Shown here: positions 1-11,166 of the stretch, one piece after another | Position numbering within the stretch: position 1 is the first letter of the stretch | Layout: every line of letters begins with the position of its first letter | DNA from: Evernia prunastri | Lineage: Eukaryota > Ascomycota > Lecanoromycetes > Lecanorales > Parmeliaceae | Assembly (NCBI GenBank): GCA_003184365.1 | Contig: NKYR01000043.1 | Coordinates: 1 to 64,000, forward strand | Length of the DNA: 64,000 nt | Reading direction: 5' to 3' | Translations under genes and position numbers: made by a program | Notes under the pieces: model-generated | What the model was told of the DNA's origin: nothing | The model's database searches: none | Seen by the model: only the letters and a program-made list of their open reading frames with translations

Positions 1-2
1 AC

Positions 3-1778
3 CATCGCAGCCTGGAGTGGTTTATGACTACCAAGCGCCTGAACCGACGGCAAGCCCGTTGGGCCCGTTTTCTGAGTGATTTTGACTTCAAAATCACGTA
101 TCGCCCTGGCGCACAGGGTGGAAAGCCTGATGCCCTGACTAGGAGGTCAGGAGACCTCCCTAAAGGGGGGGATGAACGCCTCGCATATCAGGACCAGACC
201 GTCCTGAAGCCCAAGAACCTAGACCTAGCCCCCGTTGAAATCACGATTCCTGATCAAGAGGCTCCTGATACCACGATTCCTGAAAGCTTGAACTCAGACC
301 ACGATTACGACGAGCTCTCGGTTGCGGAGCTGTTTACCAAGGGGTACGAAAAAGACCCAATTCCTGAACGAACCCTGAAGCTCCTCCGCGAAGGAGCTAC
401 CCAGTCCAAGGACCTTACGCTTTCGGAATGTAGAGAGCAGAATGGTCGGCTCCTGTACCGAGACAGGCTGTATGTGCCTGACTTCCACGCCCTGAAACTA
501 CGCCTATGTTATGAATGCCACGATGCCCCAATAGCGGGTCACCCAGGAAAGGAGCATCCCTACGAGCTTCTGAGCCGCAGCTATTATTGGCTTGGCATGC
601 AAGGATACGTCAGGAAGTACTGCCGTGGCTGCCGCATCTGCAAGCGGTCCAAGAGTTCCAGGTTTACCAAACAAGGGGTTCTGAGACCTCTTCCAGTCCC
701 CAAGCGTCGTTGGACGGATATCAGTATGGATTTCGTTACAGGAGTTCCAGATTCAGAGGGCCACGATTGCATCTTCGTGGTTGTTGACCGGCTTAGCAAG
801 GGCCGTCATCATGTACCGACGTACAAGACTTGTAATGCCGAGGACCTAGCCAAGCTATTCGTCGACCATGTGTGGAAGCACCATGGCCTGCCAAGAACAA
901 TTGTGTCTGACCGAGGACCACAGTTTGTGAGTCAGTTCTGGACCTATCTCTGTAGGAGATTAGGGTCTCAAGCCAAGCTCTCGACGGCCTATCATCCTGA
1001 AACGGATGGTCAGACCGAGCGAGCGAATAGCACGATGGAGCAATATCTACGAGCGTACGTCAACTACATGCAAGACGACTGGGTAGAATGGCTCCTTCTA
1101 GCTGAGTTCGCTGCGAACAACGCAGTATCTGCCACGACGGGGGTAAGCCCCTTCTTTGCCAACAAGGGATATCATCCTCGAATGGGATTTGAGTCAATCG
1201 AACCCCCTGTCACCAAGCCTGAACTTGCTGCCGACGAATTCGCGCAGACCATGGAAACCCTGAACGTCTTCCTGCAGGAACAGATGTCTCTAGCCCAAGC
1301 TGATCATGAACTCCATGCTAATCGTCGCCGTGCCCCTGCTCCCTCATATCCCGTTGGGTCATATGCGTGGCTCAGTACCAAAAATATCAAGACCCGTCGC
1401 CCATGTGTCAAACTAGACTCTCGCAACATCGGACCATATAAGGTCATCAAATCAGTCAGCCCTTATGCTGTTCAGCTCGAGCTTCCGGAGGAAGTGCTAC
1501 TCCATAACGTATTCCACGTCAACCTGTTGCAGCCATGCAATGAGGACCCCCTGCCAGGCCAAGTAAACCCAGACCCAATGCCTGTCATCGTTGACGGCAA
1601 TCTCGAGCACGAAGTCAACGGAATTCTAGATGCCAAGGTCAATCCCTCGCGCGGTAAGCGAGGTCTGCACTACCTAGTCGATTGGACTGGGTACCCTGAT
1701 CCTACATGGGAGCCCCCCGAGTATGTGGAGCATCTGGATAAGATGCTGGCCCAGTTCTATGCCCGATACCCCGATTAG
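3..1778 (+). CDS. Ty3/gypsy pol polyprotein, C-terminal part (RNase H end, integrase, chromodomain)
   Basis: The frame is open to the left edge, so the first ATG at 24 is not the real start; codons before it (HRSLEWF) continue a conserved RNase H end. Counting from ATG 24: an RNase H tail ending RPGAQGGKPDALTRR at about 30-41; the integrase zinc-binding H2C2 domain at about 166-206 (HDAPIAGH, later CRGCRIC); and the integrase core with D236 (MDFVTG), D296 (SDRGPQF) and E332 (TDGQTERANS), which fits a D,D35E spacing. A chromodomain lies at about 529-580 (LVDWTGYPDPTWEP), expected to steer integration toward marked chromatin. All catalytic residues are present and no stops interrupt the visible part. 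Transposition function is known for the family; activity of this copy is not shown. Confidence 0.93.
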   Translation, partial: HRSLEWFMTTKRLNRRQARWARFLSDFDFKITYRPGAQGGKPDALTRRSGDLPKGGDERLAYQDQTVLKPKNLDLAPVEITIPDQEAPDTTIPESLNSDHDYDELSVAELFTKGYEKDPIPERTLKLLREGATQSKDLTLSECREQNGRLLYRDRLYVPDFHALKLRLCYECHDAPIAGHPGKEHPYELLSRSYYWLGMQGYVRKYCRGCRICKRSKSSRFTKQGVLRPLPVPKRRWTDISMDFVTGVPDSEGHDCIFVVVDRLSKGRHHVPTYKTCNAEDLAKLFVDHVWKHHGLPRTIVSDRGPQFVSQFWTYLCRRLGSQAKLSTAYHPETDGQTERANSTMEQYLRAYVNYMQDDWVEWLLLAEFAANNAVSATTGVSPFFANKGYHPRMGFESIEPPVTKPELAADEFAQTMETLNVFLQEQMSLAQADHELHANRRRAPAPSYPVGSYAWLSTKNIKTRRPCVKLDSRNIGPYKVIKSVSPYAVQLELPEEVLLHNVFHVNLLQPCNEDPLPGQVNPDPMPVIVDGNLEHEVNGILDAKVNPSRGKRGLHYLVDWTGYPDPTWEPPEYVEHLDKMLAQFYARYPD

Positions 1779-1883
1779 CCACGTCATCGTCCCAGTCCCC
1801 GTCGTCCCCGTCGCCCAGTTGCCTGTCGCACCCCGCCTTGATCCTTACCTCGCAGGAGCTCGTTTTCTGTGAGGGGGAGGTAG

Positions 1884-2290
1884 TGTCATAGTTCTAGCTT
1901 AGCCCAGTAAGCCCCGGAGCTTGAAAGCCTCCGAGGCTTGCCCTAATTGGGAAATGAGATCTTGGCGCGAAGAAGACTTCATAGGTTTCCCTTCCTACTT
2001 CGTGATTCTTCTTCTTCTTCGCGCAATATGTACTTAATCACCTTACATATATAGTTAGTATATATGCCTATTTCTCACCTGTGTCATATAAGACATGTCA
2101 TTCGAATGAATATAATAGAGAACTAACGATATAATAGATTTGAAAGAGAATTTGAAAGAATATTTAAATATTCGTCTTATTTAAAAGAAGAAATAAAATA
2201 TGCAATTGCTCTGAATAAAAAGAATTGACTGAAAAGACAATTGTCTGTGAGATAACATATTATTTATAAAACATTTCACATCAAAAATGA
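1884..2290 (+). repeat. Probable 3' LTR of the Ty3/gypsy element (end approximate)
   Basis: A purine-rich run (GTGAGGGGGAGGTAG, ending at 1883) is directly followed by TGTCATAGTTCTAGC, the usual polypurine tract then TG start of an LTR. The body turns AT-rich from about 2020, with polyadenylation-like AATAAA words. The right end is a guess near ATGAC at 2287-2291, a poor inverted match to the start. TGTCATAG recurs at about 2367, so the LTR could be longer or a second fragment could follow. Confidence 0.55.
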
Positions 2291-3797
2291 CTAAGAATCC
2301 CCCACTCTGCTATAACCTCTTTCCACTCTCCCCACTCTACCATGATCACTCGTCATGATCACTTGTCATAGCATAAAACAATGGCTGAAACGATGCAATG
2401 CAATGCCATGCAATGCAAATGCACATGAACTATGCCCATGCGAGAAGTATAGCGATATTGGTGTGAACGACTAACCCCCAGCCCTGCTGTGGCGAGTAGT
2501 CCTTGGTAATCTTCCAGCAAGTTAAAATTCCAGGGTAAGTACCTTTGGTAGATGATCCGGGCTCAGCCGGATCCGGGGGAGGCAAAGTCTCCACCTCCAT
2601 TTCTGCTCTATTAGATTTGTCGATGGGTGTCCAAGGTAGTGTCAGATGGTAAATGAAAGTTGATCATAGGAAACAGAGTGGGACTGTTAAAGTCAAAGAA
2701 AAGAACAGCTTCTTCTGTCAGATGAGGCTACGGAGGGGATAGATTTATGCATGGTGACGCAAAAGAGCGTCTGTACATTGTACCCAGCCTTGTCAAACCA
2801 TTCTGACTTACAACCGAGCCATGTTGCAAACAAAAGGCGCAACTTCCGGACACCATGAGTAATCCCAAGGCGCACTTGGTCTCGGTCTCGGTCTCGACGA
2901 GATTTCATGCTGCTTCAAGGCCTATCATTCTTGAGCCTTCTCAAGTCGCTGGCATATCTGAAGAACAACTGTAGTGACAGGGCCGAAACTAGCAAGCGAA
3001 CAGAGGCCTGAACGAGCATATCCACGTGCCCATTGACCGGAAACCTCCGATACCTACTACGAGACTATACAAATGTGGGTGGGCGGGACAAAATAATTCT
3101 CTGGCTCTGGAAGGGATACATTCGAGTGAAGAGCCCACTACAGGTGGGAAGCCCCTGTATATAAGGCTCCCTCATGACGCGCATCTCCTAGCTAGCGCGA
3201 CACGGTAGCACTCTTGTGAAGCCTCAAGAATGCACTATGCGCCTCAAAGCAGCCCAAGACGAGATTCGGGTAGAGTGGCTAGAGATGGTTTAGACTAGGA
3301 TGAATATATCCCAGTTTGAGGAGCCGTTATCATGGTCTCTATAGATATCCAATCTGTTTCATCAGTACATATGCTCTATCCCACCACGTGATAAGCTGAG
3401 GGTTGATATCATGCTAGCTACTGAGACAAGATGAATTTCCCCGTATCTCTACACACACTCACCAACGAGTAAAGATCACCTAGATGATGAGTATCAAGCA
3501 ACGCCATGATGACCACGGGAGAAGATATCACGCCAACTCGTCTGACGCCTTATCAGAAATAGCATCGACCGGAACCACCAACAAGGAGCTAATGCCCTGT
3601 ACCAGTCCCGTTGAAGTCTCCGAAGAGGCATCAGTTACCTATTCTGACGCGTCCACTTCGAAAGAAGCGTTAGACGTCTCGAGACCAAACAGATTCGCCG
3701 ATGCGGAGACATTGACATCCGCCGCAGACGAGCTCAGGTCTGGATGTTCGTCGGACATCTGTATGAAAATATTCTTCCGCAGACCTATATCCTCTTC
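2291..3797. other. Intergenic spacer, no supported gene
   Basis: About 1.5 kb between the LTR and the first minus-strand gene. It contains short local duplications (ATGATCACTCGTC/ATGATCACTTGTC at 2342-2370, ATGCAATGCAATGC at 2394) but no ORF with recognisable protein character. Confidence 0.5.
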
Positions 3798-4883
3798 TTA
3801 GTTCCCGCTACTCGGTAAAAACGCCCCCGCCGAGTACTCACCCAAACCAAACGCCCTGCCCCCCTTCTCCTGCGCCCTCACGCACACAGCAGCGAGCGCA
3901 GACATGGCTTCCCAGATCTCATACCAGGACGCGCTCGTCGATTTCCCTGTGATCTCGACCGAAGCCTGGCACCTTGCGTCGACTACTCGCCAACAAAAAA
4001 ATGCAAAACGAAATCAGTCCCTCTTTCTCATCTCACGCAAGCGAAGACTACTGGAGATGTGCAACGGGTTGATCAGACGGGACGGGATGCTACGTACTGG
4101 CTTTGAAATAGTGCGGCAAGTTCACCTCAACGCGCGGATCTCGGCTTTTGTCCCCGAACACCTTCCGGTCCATCGTCGCCGCCATGTCCGCAGCTATGGC
4201 GAGACAGGATTCCCATGGTGGGCCTGGGGCGGCGGTCCGGTCGCAGCGGACCTGGGGTACGTAGTCGGTGATTACGACGTTGAGGTGGTTGTCGCCGCCT
4301 AGTTGAGGGTCTCCTCTTAAAACAATCCTGAAAGAGTCGCGTACGGAATTTCCACAGGAGCACACGGATCTCATGCAAAATAGGTCAAAGAAAAGGCAGA
4401 CACAGACGCACCTATATCAGCCGCAACGCCCCCAACCCCTTCCTCAACCACACACCGCCGGAAGAGCGTGTAAGCCGCCTGCGCTATCTGCGTCGAGCTC
4501 GCATGGCCCGTCATGACGCCGCGCAGGAGCACCGGCTGCATGAAGCAGAGCCCGTCGTCGCTTAGGATCCGCCATGGCAGTGGCACGTCGTTCGGGCGGC
4601 CGGTATGGCGTTCGCTAAAGGTGGTTTGATGGTCCGATTTGGCCACGTGGCTGAAGACGTTGCGGCAACTGTTGGGGCTGAGGTTGTGGCCGTAGCGCGT
4701 ACCATCGCATTGGATGCGGAGGGCGTTGGAGGGCGGGAGGGTGGTGTTGGTTGGGTGGAGAGGCGGGGATGGTGTTCGTGGGAGGCGTGGGGGGTTGTTG
4801 AGAGGGGATGGGGGAGGGGGTAGAAGGGCTGCGGAGAGGAGGGAGAAAAGGAGGCAGATGGCCACTATAATTTTGATACACAT
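3798..4883 (-). CDS. Secreted protein of an unnamed fungal family, three exons
   Basis: I read complement(join(3798..3982, 4098..4298, 4412..4883)), 285 residues. The start at 4883 was chosen because it opens directly on a signal peptide (MCIKIIVAICLLFSLLSAALL); an upstream in-frame ATG at 4958 would put a charged stretch before it. A Pro/Ser-rich stalk follows. The globular part has the pattern CDGTRYG at the end of exon 1's stalk, GGDNHLNVVITDY with KVFGD and VEVNLP in exon 2, and a Cys-containing SWYEIWEAMSALAAVC block with a Gly-rich FGLGEY end in exon 3. I recognise this pattern from fungal predicted extracellular proteins without a known function. Both introns (115 and 113 bp) have GTACGT or GTGCGT donors and keep frame. 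Function unknown. Confidence 0.78.
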
Positions 4884-5514
4884 GGCCACTACGGAATTAA
4901 AGTCAATGATTGATTTCAAAAGACCTCGTGGTACACGCTTTGCGAAAACGTACCTCACCTTAAGGACCTGGCAGAGCCCGCGCTTCGCCTGTACGGCTAC
5001 GTCTCTTATCTAAGCGCAAGATCATGAATCAGCGTCATTAAGTTTGACAGACAGTAATCGAGGCGCTTGGAACCTCTTAGTCCCTCCGGATTGGAAATAT
5101 GTGAATACCCTGAGGGTTTGCGAAAGTTTGTGTGGTTTAGGCGAACAAATACCTGAGGAGCATGCTTACAACTTTCATACGAGTACCAACAACGTCAAAC
5201 GCCGAACGATGCTCCATAGTACAATCATCAAAAGACGCAATCAATGCAAGGCTGAGCAACTCTCTGTTGGCAAAATTGGGTATCTGAGGCGCTATATCGG
5301 GCTGTGGAGTTGGTGACACTATGTACGGACAAAGTCGACAGGTCTGTACAAGTACAGGTAACAAGTATGGGACCGAGCCGGAGCGTGAGGAGAGCTGATA
5401 GAGGTTTATGCGAGACGAAAATCGGGGCGCCGCGCGGTGTTGTTCATGCAAATCATAGGCGCAAGAGCGGCGAATTTTGCTTGCGAGTCAAGCGAGGTGT
5501 TTCGAGTTTGTTCC
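4884..5514. other. Intergenic spacer between two minus-strand secreted-protein genes
   Basis: About 630 bp holding the promoter of the gene starting at 4883 and the 3' flank of the gene ending at 5515. No clear TATA box or other element recognised. Confidence 0.45.
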
Positions 5515-6729
5515 TCAAGCGCTAACATCATTCGGCGCGCAAGCGGGTCCAGCAGGGTTCCCACTTGGTCCATTATCCTCATTGTACGGCCATTCACCCG
5601 CCATACAGGTGACGTTGGCGGTACTCTCGATCGGCAGGGTCATATCGTAGTTTGTGTGTGAGAGCATATAGTCGTGGTAAATAGTGGCATTGTTGCTCAC
5701 GCCTTCGATCAGGTAGACTGATTCTTGATGACACCAACCAATAGGCCAGTGAGCACAACAGCTGGCGGCCACGAATATGGTCTCACCCAATGGCGTGCCG
5801 TGGGCGTTGGTCATGGGGACCGTTTGGCACCAGTCGCCGGTTGTCTTGGCGTTCGTGCAGCCGGCTGTGACGTCTGCGCCGCCGGTCGTCACTTCGCCGG
5901 ATGAGGGAGTCGTCCATTCGCCGATCGTGATACTACCGCAGGAGCTGAATATTCGTCAGTATATCACAACGTGCTGATGCCAAGGGGCAGGTCACTTACG
6001 TAACGTAATATGGAATAAAAGTCCAGTATCTAATACGCTGTCAGCTATTACAAGTGTAGAGGTTTCAGAATTTACTCGCCCGCATTTCTTCTGGCTCAAA
6101 GGTGGTCTCTCAGAGTTGACTGCAGTTGCTTGAGCATACGAGGTGGCATACTCCCACGTAGCACCTGCATTGAACGTTGCTGTCAGATCTCCCAGCGATG
6201 GCCCATCTTCCCTTCCTTCTAGATCCCTCTTCGTTCCCATAGTGACACCGACATTGAAACTTTCCGAGTTGGTGACAGTCGAAGTGGAAGTGCTTGTAAT
6301 CGAGCAGACCGGATCATCGTTCTGGCAAAAGGTACGATTGAAAGGTGTTTCAACACCGTAGCTCCACTGGACGCTGACTTGGCAGAATGCTCTGCACTGA
6401 AGGACTGTTAGTTTGGTGTCTCTCGTGTAAGCTAAAGGACGACTTGCCGAGTTACTCCATGTGAGTGGACCACAGTCTCCCTGTGGGTCAATTGTGTACT
6501 TGGGGGTACATGTTGTGGATTTCTGTTTTTTTCTTATCAGCTGGCTTCTTAATGCAATAAGTGATGTTTCTTGGCCCTGCCATACCGTATTTGGTGCCGA
6601 GTTTTCTGGATCCAGGCATGCATTGATGCCAGGTTCACCACCTTTAGTTCCGCTTTGTCTCTTCGTAAGAAGCGGATTTGCTGCTCCGGCTGCTAGTGCA
6701 TAGCTAAGGAATAGAAGGAACCGATGCAT
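5515..6729 (-). CDS. Secreted, Kex2-processed protein of unknown function
   Basis: I read complement(join(5515..5944, 6000..6037, 6076..6729)), 373 residues. The N-terminus is a signal peptide (MHRFLLFLSYALAAGAA) followed by LLTKR, a probable Kex2-type cleavage site. The middle has paired cysteines and a long Ser/Thr-alternating stretch (STSTSTVTNSESFNVGV, then LTATFNAGATWEYATSYAQA) that looks beta-rich. The 38-nt middle exon supplies YWTFIPYYVTSCG, a phrase I recognise from uncharacterised fungal secreted proteins; the adjacent SQKKCG is in exon 1. The C-terminal exon is Cys-rich (AASCCAHW) with N-glycosylation sites. A 63-bp stretch inside exon 1 (about 6519-6581) begins GTATGG and ends ACAG and could be an extra in-frame intron, giving 352 residues. 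Role unknown; the repeated beta character could suit a pore or adhesive module, but that is speculation. Confidence 0.75.
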
Positions 6730-8638
6730 GACTGGACGGCGAGGAACGTATAGTCGGAAGTGGTAAACAGTTACGAGGCTCGGAAACTGACTTGGTGGGC
6801 GCCTGGATTTGAGTTGAGATATTGGGAGGAATACCTATCAAAGTTTCTGGAGGAGGATGCTCTTTCATCCATATATACTGCAGCCGACAGCCTCTATACA
6901 CATTGTCTTATTGCGCCGAAATGGGTCATGTTGTGGAAACATCGTGGTTGGCTCGATGCTGGTCAAGGCTGAGCATAAGAATTATACCTTCAAGTTTGAT
7001 ATTGTACGGTAGGTTGTTTCAAAGGGTACAACACAATGTAGTTTTAGGATGAACGAGGCTGGTGAAGTTGTTGAGGGGAAGAAGACTAGTGGGGACATGG
7101 GTCAACCCCAACCGGATCTGGCATTTTGCAAGCCAGCGATCATCCGATCGAGAGGTGAGAGAAGTGAGAGAAGTGTCTCTCCCACGTGCGATCGGTAACC
7201 GCACAGGTCCAACCTCCAGTAGAAGACCAAGGTTGATATCTATCATGATGCCCAAGAAAATAATTGTGTAGAATGCTCTGTTGACGAAGCACAATGCCTG
7301 CCAATATCTAACGGCTCATATGTCGGCCTTTGGTCGGATGTTCAAGACCCAGTAGCTAAGCATTTTAGACTTCGGGCGGATGGCTGCACAGCCGCTCCTA
7401 CATATCGCACGACGACATCCCGATGGTGCGACTAACGGGCTGATCTGCTCTGCTTTTCGCCTCTATAACACCAACGAAGGAATCAAGCAGTTGCTCATAT
7501 ACTAGCACCGAAGACATTCATTATACGCCCCGACTAAAACACGAATGTACTGAAGGGAGAGTTGACCCATGATTGGATCCATGAGTTCAAACGTGGAACT
7601 TCGAACACTGCGTTAAAAGACTCTCTCTTATACTTCCATACCCATGATCTGTGCAGGCAAGGTCAGAAAGCAGCATTGAGAGCGTAGTCTCGACTCCCAC
7701 CGTGGCGGATTCTCGATTGGATCCTGGGGTCTCCACGTCCCGGCAAACCTTGCTTCAGGAACTCTACGGATTAAATTCTGCTTCGCTTCTTCATCAGAGA
7801 GTATCTGCAGTGTCCTCACAACCACCACAATTATGGCTCTTGTTTTCCTTTCCGTAAGGCTATCGTGTTGCGGAAACGAGGGAACTGTGCGCTCAAACAA
7901 AGGGAGATTTGCTGAAGACAGGCTTTAGGTGGGGCGAGAAAGCCGTGCATAGCCCGTATAGGTAGATCTCATCGTCAGAGCCTCGTTTCACCAACTTTCA
8001 CCAGTCTGTGAGCTTGAAAGGGCGATCAATGCAAGACTTGGCCCGGGGGTTGGATGTGAACACGCATCTAAATTTGGCAACGCGCTTGACAGCGGCTACT
8101 ATCAGACTATCCCAATAGCGGTTAAGCGGATCTCAGCCTGCTAAAATAATTGGCTGTACTTCCATCCTCCTTTCCTCGTTCGAATCCTTCGCACTCTGAA
8201 ACGTTTCACTGCGCTGTGTACCTACTGTTATAAGTTCTCAACATTGTTTGAGCGATGGAAACTTGTTGCTATACTCTATGTGCGACTCGAACTGGCTTCT
8301 GTAGCCCGCGAGAGCCAACCAGACAGGCTCCTAGCTTCGCCATCTTCATGCCAGAGCCTCGATGCTCCCAATGTTGGGACAAGTGACACCGTCTGCTCTC
8401 TTTACCAACAATGAGGCAGGGAGAACCCTGACTGCCGTGACCTCAAATTCTCAAGATGTCGTCTTATATCTCATTATGTAGGAGGATCCCCACGGGAATC
8501 CTCTCTCATCTACGTCTCCTTTGCCTATGCTCTGGACCTTGACCTCATTGACAAAGCTACATTCGCAGCAGCATCTACACTTTCTCTTCACCAAAGCTCA
8601 ATCATTCAGGAAGCAGTGAATCCTTGCAACCATCGACC
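6730..8638. other. Intergenic spacer, no supported gene
   Basis: About 1.9 kb. Short ORFs on both strands lack protein-like composition or family motifs. It carries the promoters of the divergently transcribed genes at 6729 (minus) and 8639 (plus). A tRNA-like B-box word at about 8178 was examined and rejected. Confidence 0.5.
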
Positions 8639-9352
8639 ATGGCTTCTCTTAAACTATCCGCCACGGCCATCCTCGCCCTCCTACTCTGCCGTGTGAGCTT
8701 CGCATCCTCACAGACCACCGTGTCACCCAACTATGCCTCTCAGAGCCCCGTCACATACCAAGAATATAATTTCACCTACCCCGCTGATACGGACTCCCAA
8801 GCCGTCCTCACATCCTACAAAGACAGCATCGATGTCTCCTGGACTTCAATCGCTCCCCACCACCCGCCGAGTCTCTCAATCGAGTGCTGGACTCGGAATG
8901 CTACAACTAGTCCCTTTTGTACGTGCTTTCTCGTTACCCGATATTTCCAAAGTCTTTGCTAAAAAAAAACCATTGCAGACGCCAGCCGCGAACCAGATTA
9001 CTTTTCCAACATCACAAGATCCGTGCCCGCCAATGGGTCTAGTTTCCTCGTCGACCTTATGACGTTCCAGGAATACAGCCCTTGCGTCTTCATCCTTGAA
9101 GATCTCCAATTCAATTACTCGACCGTTCCGGGCCTTACGAAGAATAACGTCTATGCAGCATTTAGCAATCTCTTCGCTATCAGCGTACAAAATCATTCGG
9201 CTGGGGTGACTTGGAGCGCCGATAATCCAGCGCCAGAACAGAACGGTACAGATGGTATAGGAGGAGGAGCTTCAAAGAGCATAGCTGGACATATAGTGCC
9301 TATGGCACATGCAAGTTTGATAGGGGCAATACTGGTTGCGTTGATGGTGTGA
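8639..9352 (+). CDS. GPI-anchored-type cell-surface protein, two exons
   Basis: I read join(8639..8918, 8979..9352), 217 residues. The start at 8639 has a good context (GACCATGG) and opens on a signal peptide (MASLKLSATAILALLLCRVSFA); an in-frame ATG 15 bases upstream is less likely. The mature part has several N-glycosylation sites and a few cysteines (IECWTRN, EYSPCVF), consistent with an extracellular globular domain. The C-terminus is a Gly/Ser/Ala spacer (GIGGGASKSIAG) followed by a hydrophobic tail (LIGAILVALMV) ending at the stop, the usual GPI-attachment architecture. The 60-bp intron (GTACGT...TTGCAG) joins TSPF to YASREP in frame. Probable role at the plasma membrane or wall; biochemical function unknown. 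Confidence 0.8.
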
Positions 9353-10128
9353 GCATGAGCGGTCGAAGCCAAGAGTGGGGCAGGGTAGGTGCGCATATTC
9401 TGGTACCAGCTACGAACCGTTGAAATATTCAGCAAAGTATTCGAATGACTTGTGCGAAATGATGTTGCTTCATATCCCAAAGACCCAATTGTTGTATTAT
9501 CTGTCGTTTCACCACGTCGCTACCGCTCTCGTCTTATTGCTGGGACTTATACAGTCAGCTAGTTTCATTCGGAAGCAGCTATCGTCATCAGCTGTTTCGG
9601 GGCCAGCCTTGATAACGGCTACATTCTTCAAATTCCCTTCAGTGTGGTTCAAATGAATGCCGCGCCATCTGCCATCTACTTTTCTCAGCGCGCGCCTTCT
9701 CGGATGGTATCCAGTGATACTGGGCTTAGTCACTCTTCCTGCAAGGTGCTCAAATGAGAGAGCGCCAACGCAGCTAGCCCCTCACGAAGCATTTCTACCG
9801 CTGGTCGCCCTTGACCAAATCATCTACCCTGAACTGGTTCAGCCTGGTTCAGAAAGAAATTTCGCTATTTGCTGTCTGCATTCGCCAAGCGCATGCAGCC
9901 TCGAAAGGCAGCTAATGGCAGTGGATATACAACATAGTCAGTCTCGCTGCAGGATGCTCAAGAGAGAGCGTGCCAACGCAGCCAGCCCCCCCTTGAATTG
10001 TTCGTCACCGCTCGTCCTTTACCATACCACCACCAACTTGCACCATTGCCAAAAGCACTTGATCTGCGAACGCTGTGTGACTGTCCCATACCAAGCGGCC
10101 TGATTGTCATTCATTCGAGCTGGACATC
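9353..10128. other. Spacer containing an imperfect direct repeat
   Basis: No supported gene. A segment at 9741-9820 recurs imperfectly at 9949-10024 in the same orientation; both share GAGAGAGCG, CCAACGCAGC and AGCCCC words in order. The second copy lies about 100 bp upstream of the BTB gene start. Confidence 0.5.
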
Positions 10129-11166
10129 ATGACCGACGGGAGCAGAAGGTACGTTGTCCCCGCACTTTCCCGTCTCATACTCAGCTTCCCTGACTTCTTC
10201 CGCAGCGTCTACGCTTCGGCCCCCTTCAAGTTCATCGTCGATGGCGAGCCCCTTTATATCCACGCCGAACTCGTCTCTCTCTACTCCAAGCCTTTGGACC
10301 GTATGATCAATGGTCACATGGCGGAAGCCCAGAGGGGTTTCGCCACTCTGGAGGATGTTGATACGGGGACTTTCGTTCGCTTCATTGAATGGGCCCATAG
10401 AGGGTATTATACTGCTGCTGAGTTCACGGCTGTTGAGATCGAATCACCACCCACAGCTACAAATCAGGATAATGGGGAAGTCGAACCTCCAGCTGAGGAC
10501 TTTGTCGATTTCAGAATGTCACCCCCAGTACGTGAAGCCCAGAATAGTTTCGACTTTGCAACGCTACCCGCAGTACCTCCGGCGCCCGAACAGGAGGAGG
10601 CCTACTCCTGGCCTCAACCAGCGCCCTCCTGGCTACAACCAGGGCCATCCCAACAGAAGGCGAAGAAAGTCAAAAAGGGGAAGAGGTCCATTCAGGGTAT
10701 GGTCCCAAAAACTAGGGAGGAGCTCAAAGAGGTCTTCATCAACCGCAGGTTTCGCGTTTCCCAAAGCGCCTCTGAAGCCCCTCCTCCCCGTCCCAACCAG
10801 CACCCTGGAGAGGATTATACAGACGTGTTCCTCTCCCACGTACAGCTTTACGTCTTTGCCGACAAATATGACATCCAATCGCTAAGATTGTTAGCCTCGG
10901 AGGAGCTCCATGCGACACTGGCTGTCTACACTCTGTACCCAGCGCGTACTGGAGACATCGTTGCTCTTCTGCGATACGTTTATCGGAACACCGGACAGGA
11001 TGGAAGCGAGGAAGATTTGCGAAGGGGGTTGACCATCTATGTCGGATATGAGATGGATACTCTGATTAATGACGAAGACTTTAGGGATCTCATCATCGAG
11101 GATGGAGGACCGCTGTTAGGCGACTTCCTGACGATGGTTGGGAGGAGAATCTCTTCGGCCTTGTAG
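10129..11166 (+). CDS. BTB/POZ domain protein
   Basis: I read join(10129..10148, 10206..11166), 326 residues. A 57-bp intron (GTACGTTG...CCGCAG) follows a 20-nt first exon; it is a multiple of three, so the unspliced frame also stays open, but splicing gives the family-like start MTDGSRSVYASAPFKFIVDG. The BTB fold covers about 9-90: SAPFKFIVDGEPLYIHAELVSLYSKPLD, then EDVDTGTFVRFIEWAHRGYY. The middle is acidic and Pro-rich with a basic patch (KAKKVKKGKR), and the C-terminal half resumes the helical part seen in these fungal proteins (FLSHVQLYVFADKYDIQSLRLLASEEL). Fungal BTB proteins of this kind are thought to dimerise and some serve as Cullin-3 adaptors; no partner is predictable here. Confidence 0.88.
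   Translation: MTDGSRRYVVPALSRLILSFPDFFRSVYASAPFKFIVDGEPLYIHAELVSLYSKPLDRMINGHMAEAQRGFATLEDVDTGTFVRFIEWAHRGYYTAAEFTAVEIESPPTATNQDNGEVEPPAEDFVDFRMSPPVREAQNSFDFATLPAVPPAPEQEEAYSWPQPAPSWLQPGPSQQKAKKVKKGKRSIQGMVPKTREELKEVFINRRFRVSQSASEAPPPRPNQHPGEDYTDVFLSHVQLYVFADKYDIQSLRLLASEELHATLAVYTLYPARTGDIVALLRYVYRNTGQDGSEEDLRRGLTIYVGYEMDTLINDEDFRDLIIEDGGPLLGDFLTMVGRRISSAL

Larger units (their letters stand above)
1..2290 (+). mobile_element. Ty3/gypsy chromovirus-type LTR retrotransposon, 3' part
   Basis: The left edge of the window cuts into an LTR retrotransposon. What remains is the end of RNase H, the whole integrase with a C-terminal chromodomain, a purine-rich tract just before 1884, and an LTR beginning TGTCATAG. 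The order RNase H, integrase, chromodomain is that of Ty3/gypsy chromoviruses. The internal coding frame is open to the window edge, so this copy may be recent. The right boundary is uncertain because the 5' LTR is outside the window and cannot be compared. Confidence 0.85.

Noticed and set aside
2361..2380. Second TGTCATAG as start of another LTR
   Set aside because: Only eight bases match the LTR start; the following sequence differs.
8120..8200. tRNA-like A-box (TAGCGGTTAAG) and B-box (GTTCGAATCC) words
   Set aside because: The bases flanking the B-box do not form a T stem and no acceptor stem could be paired.
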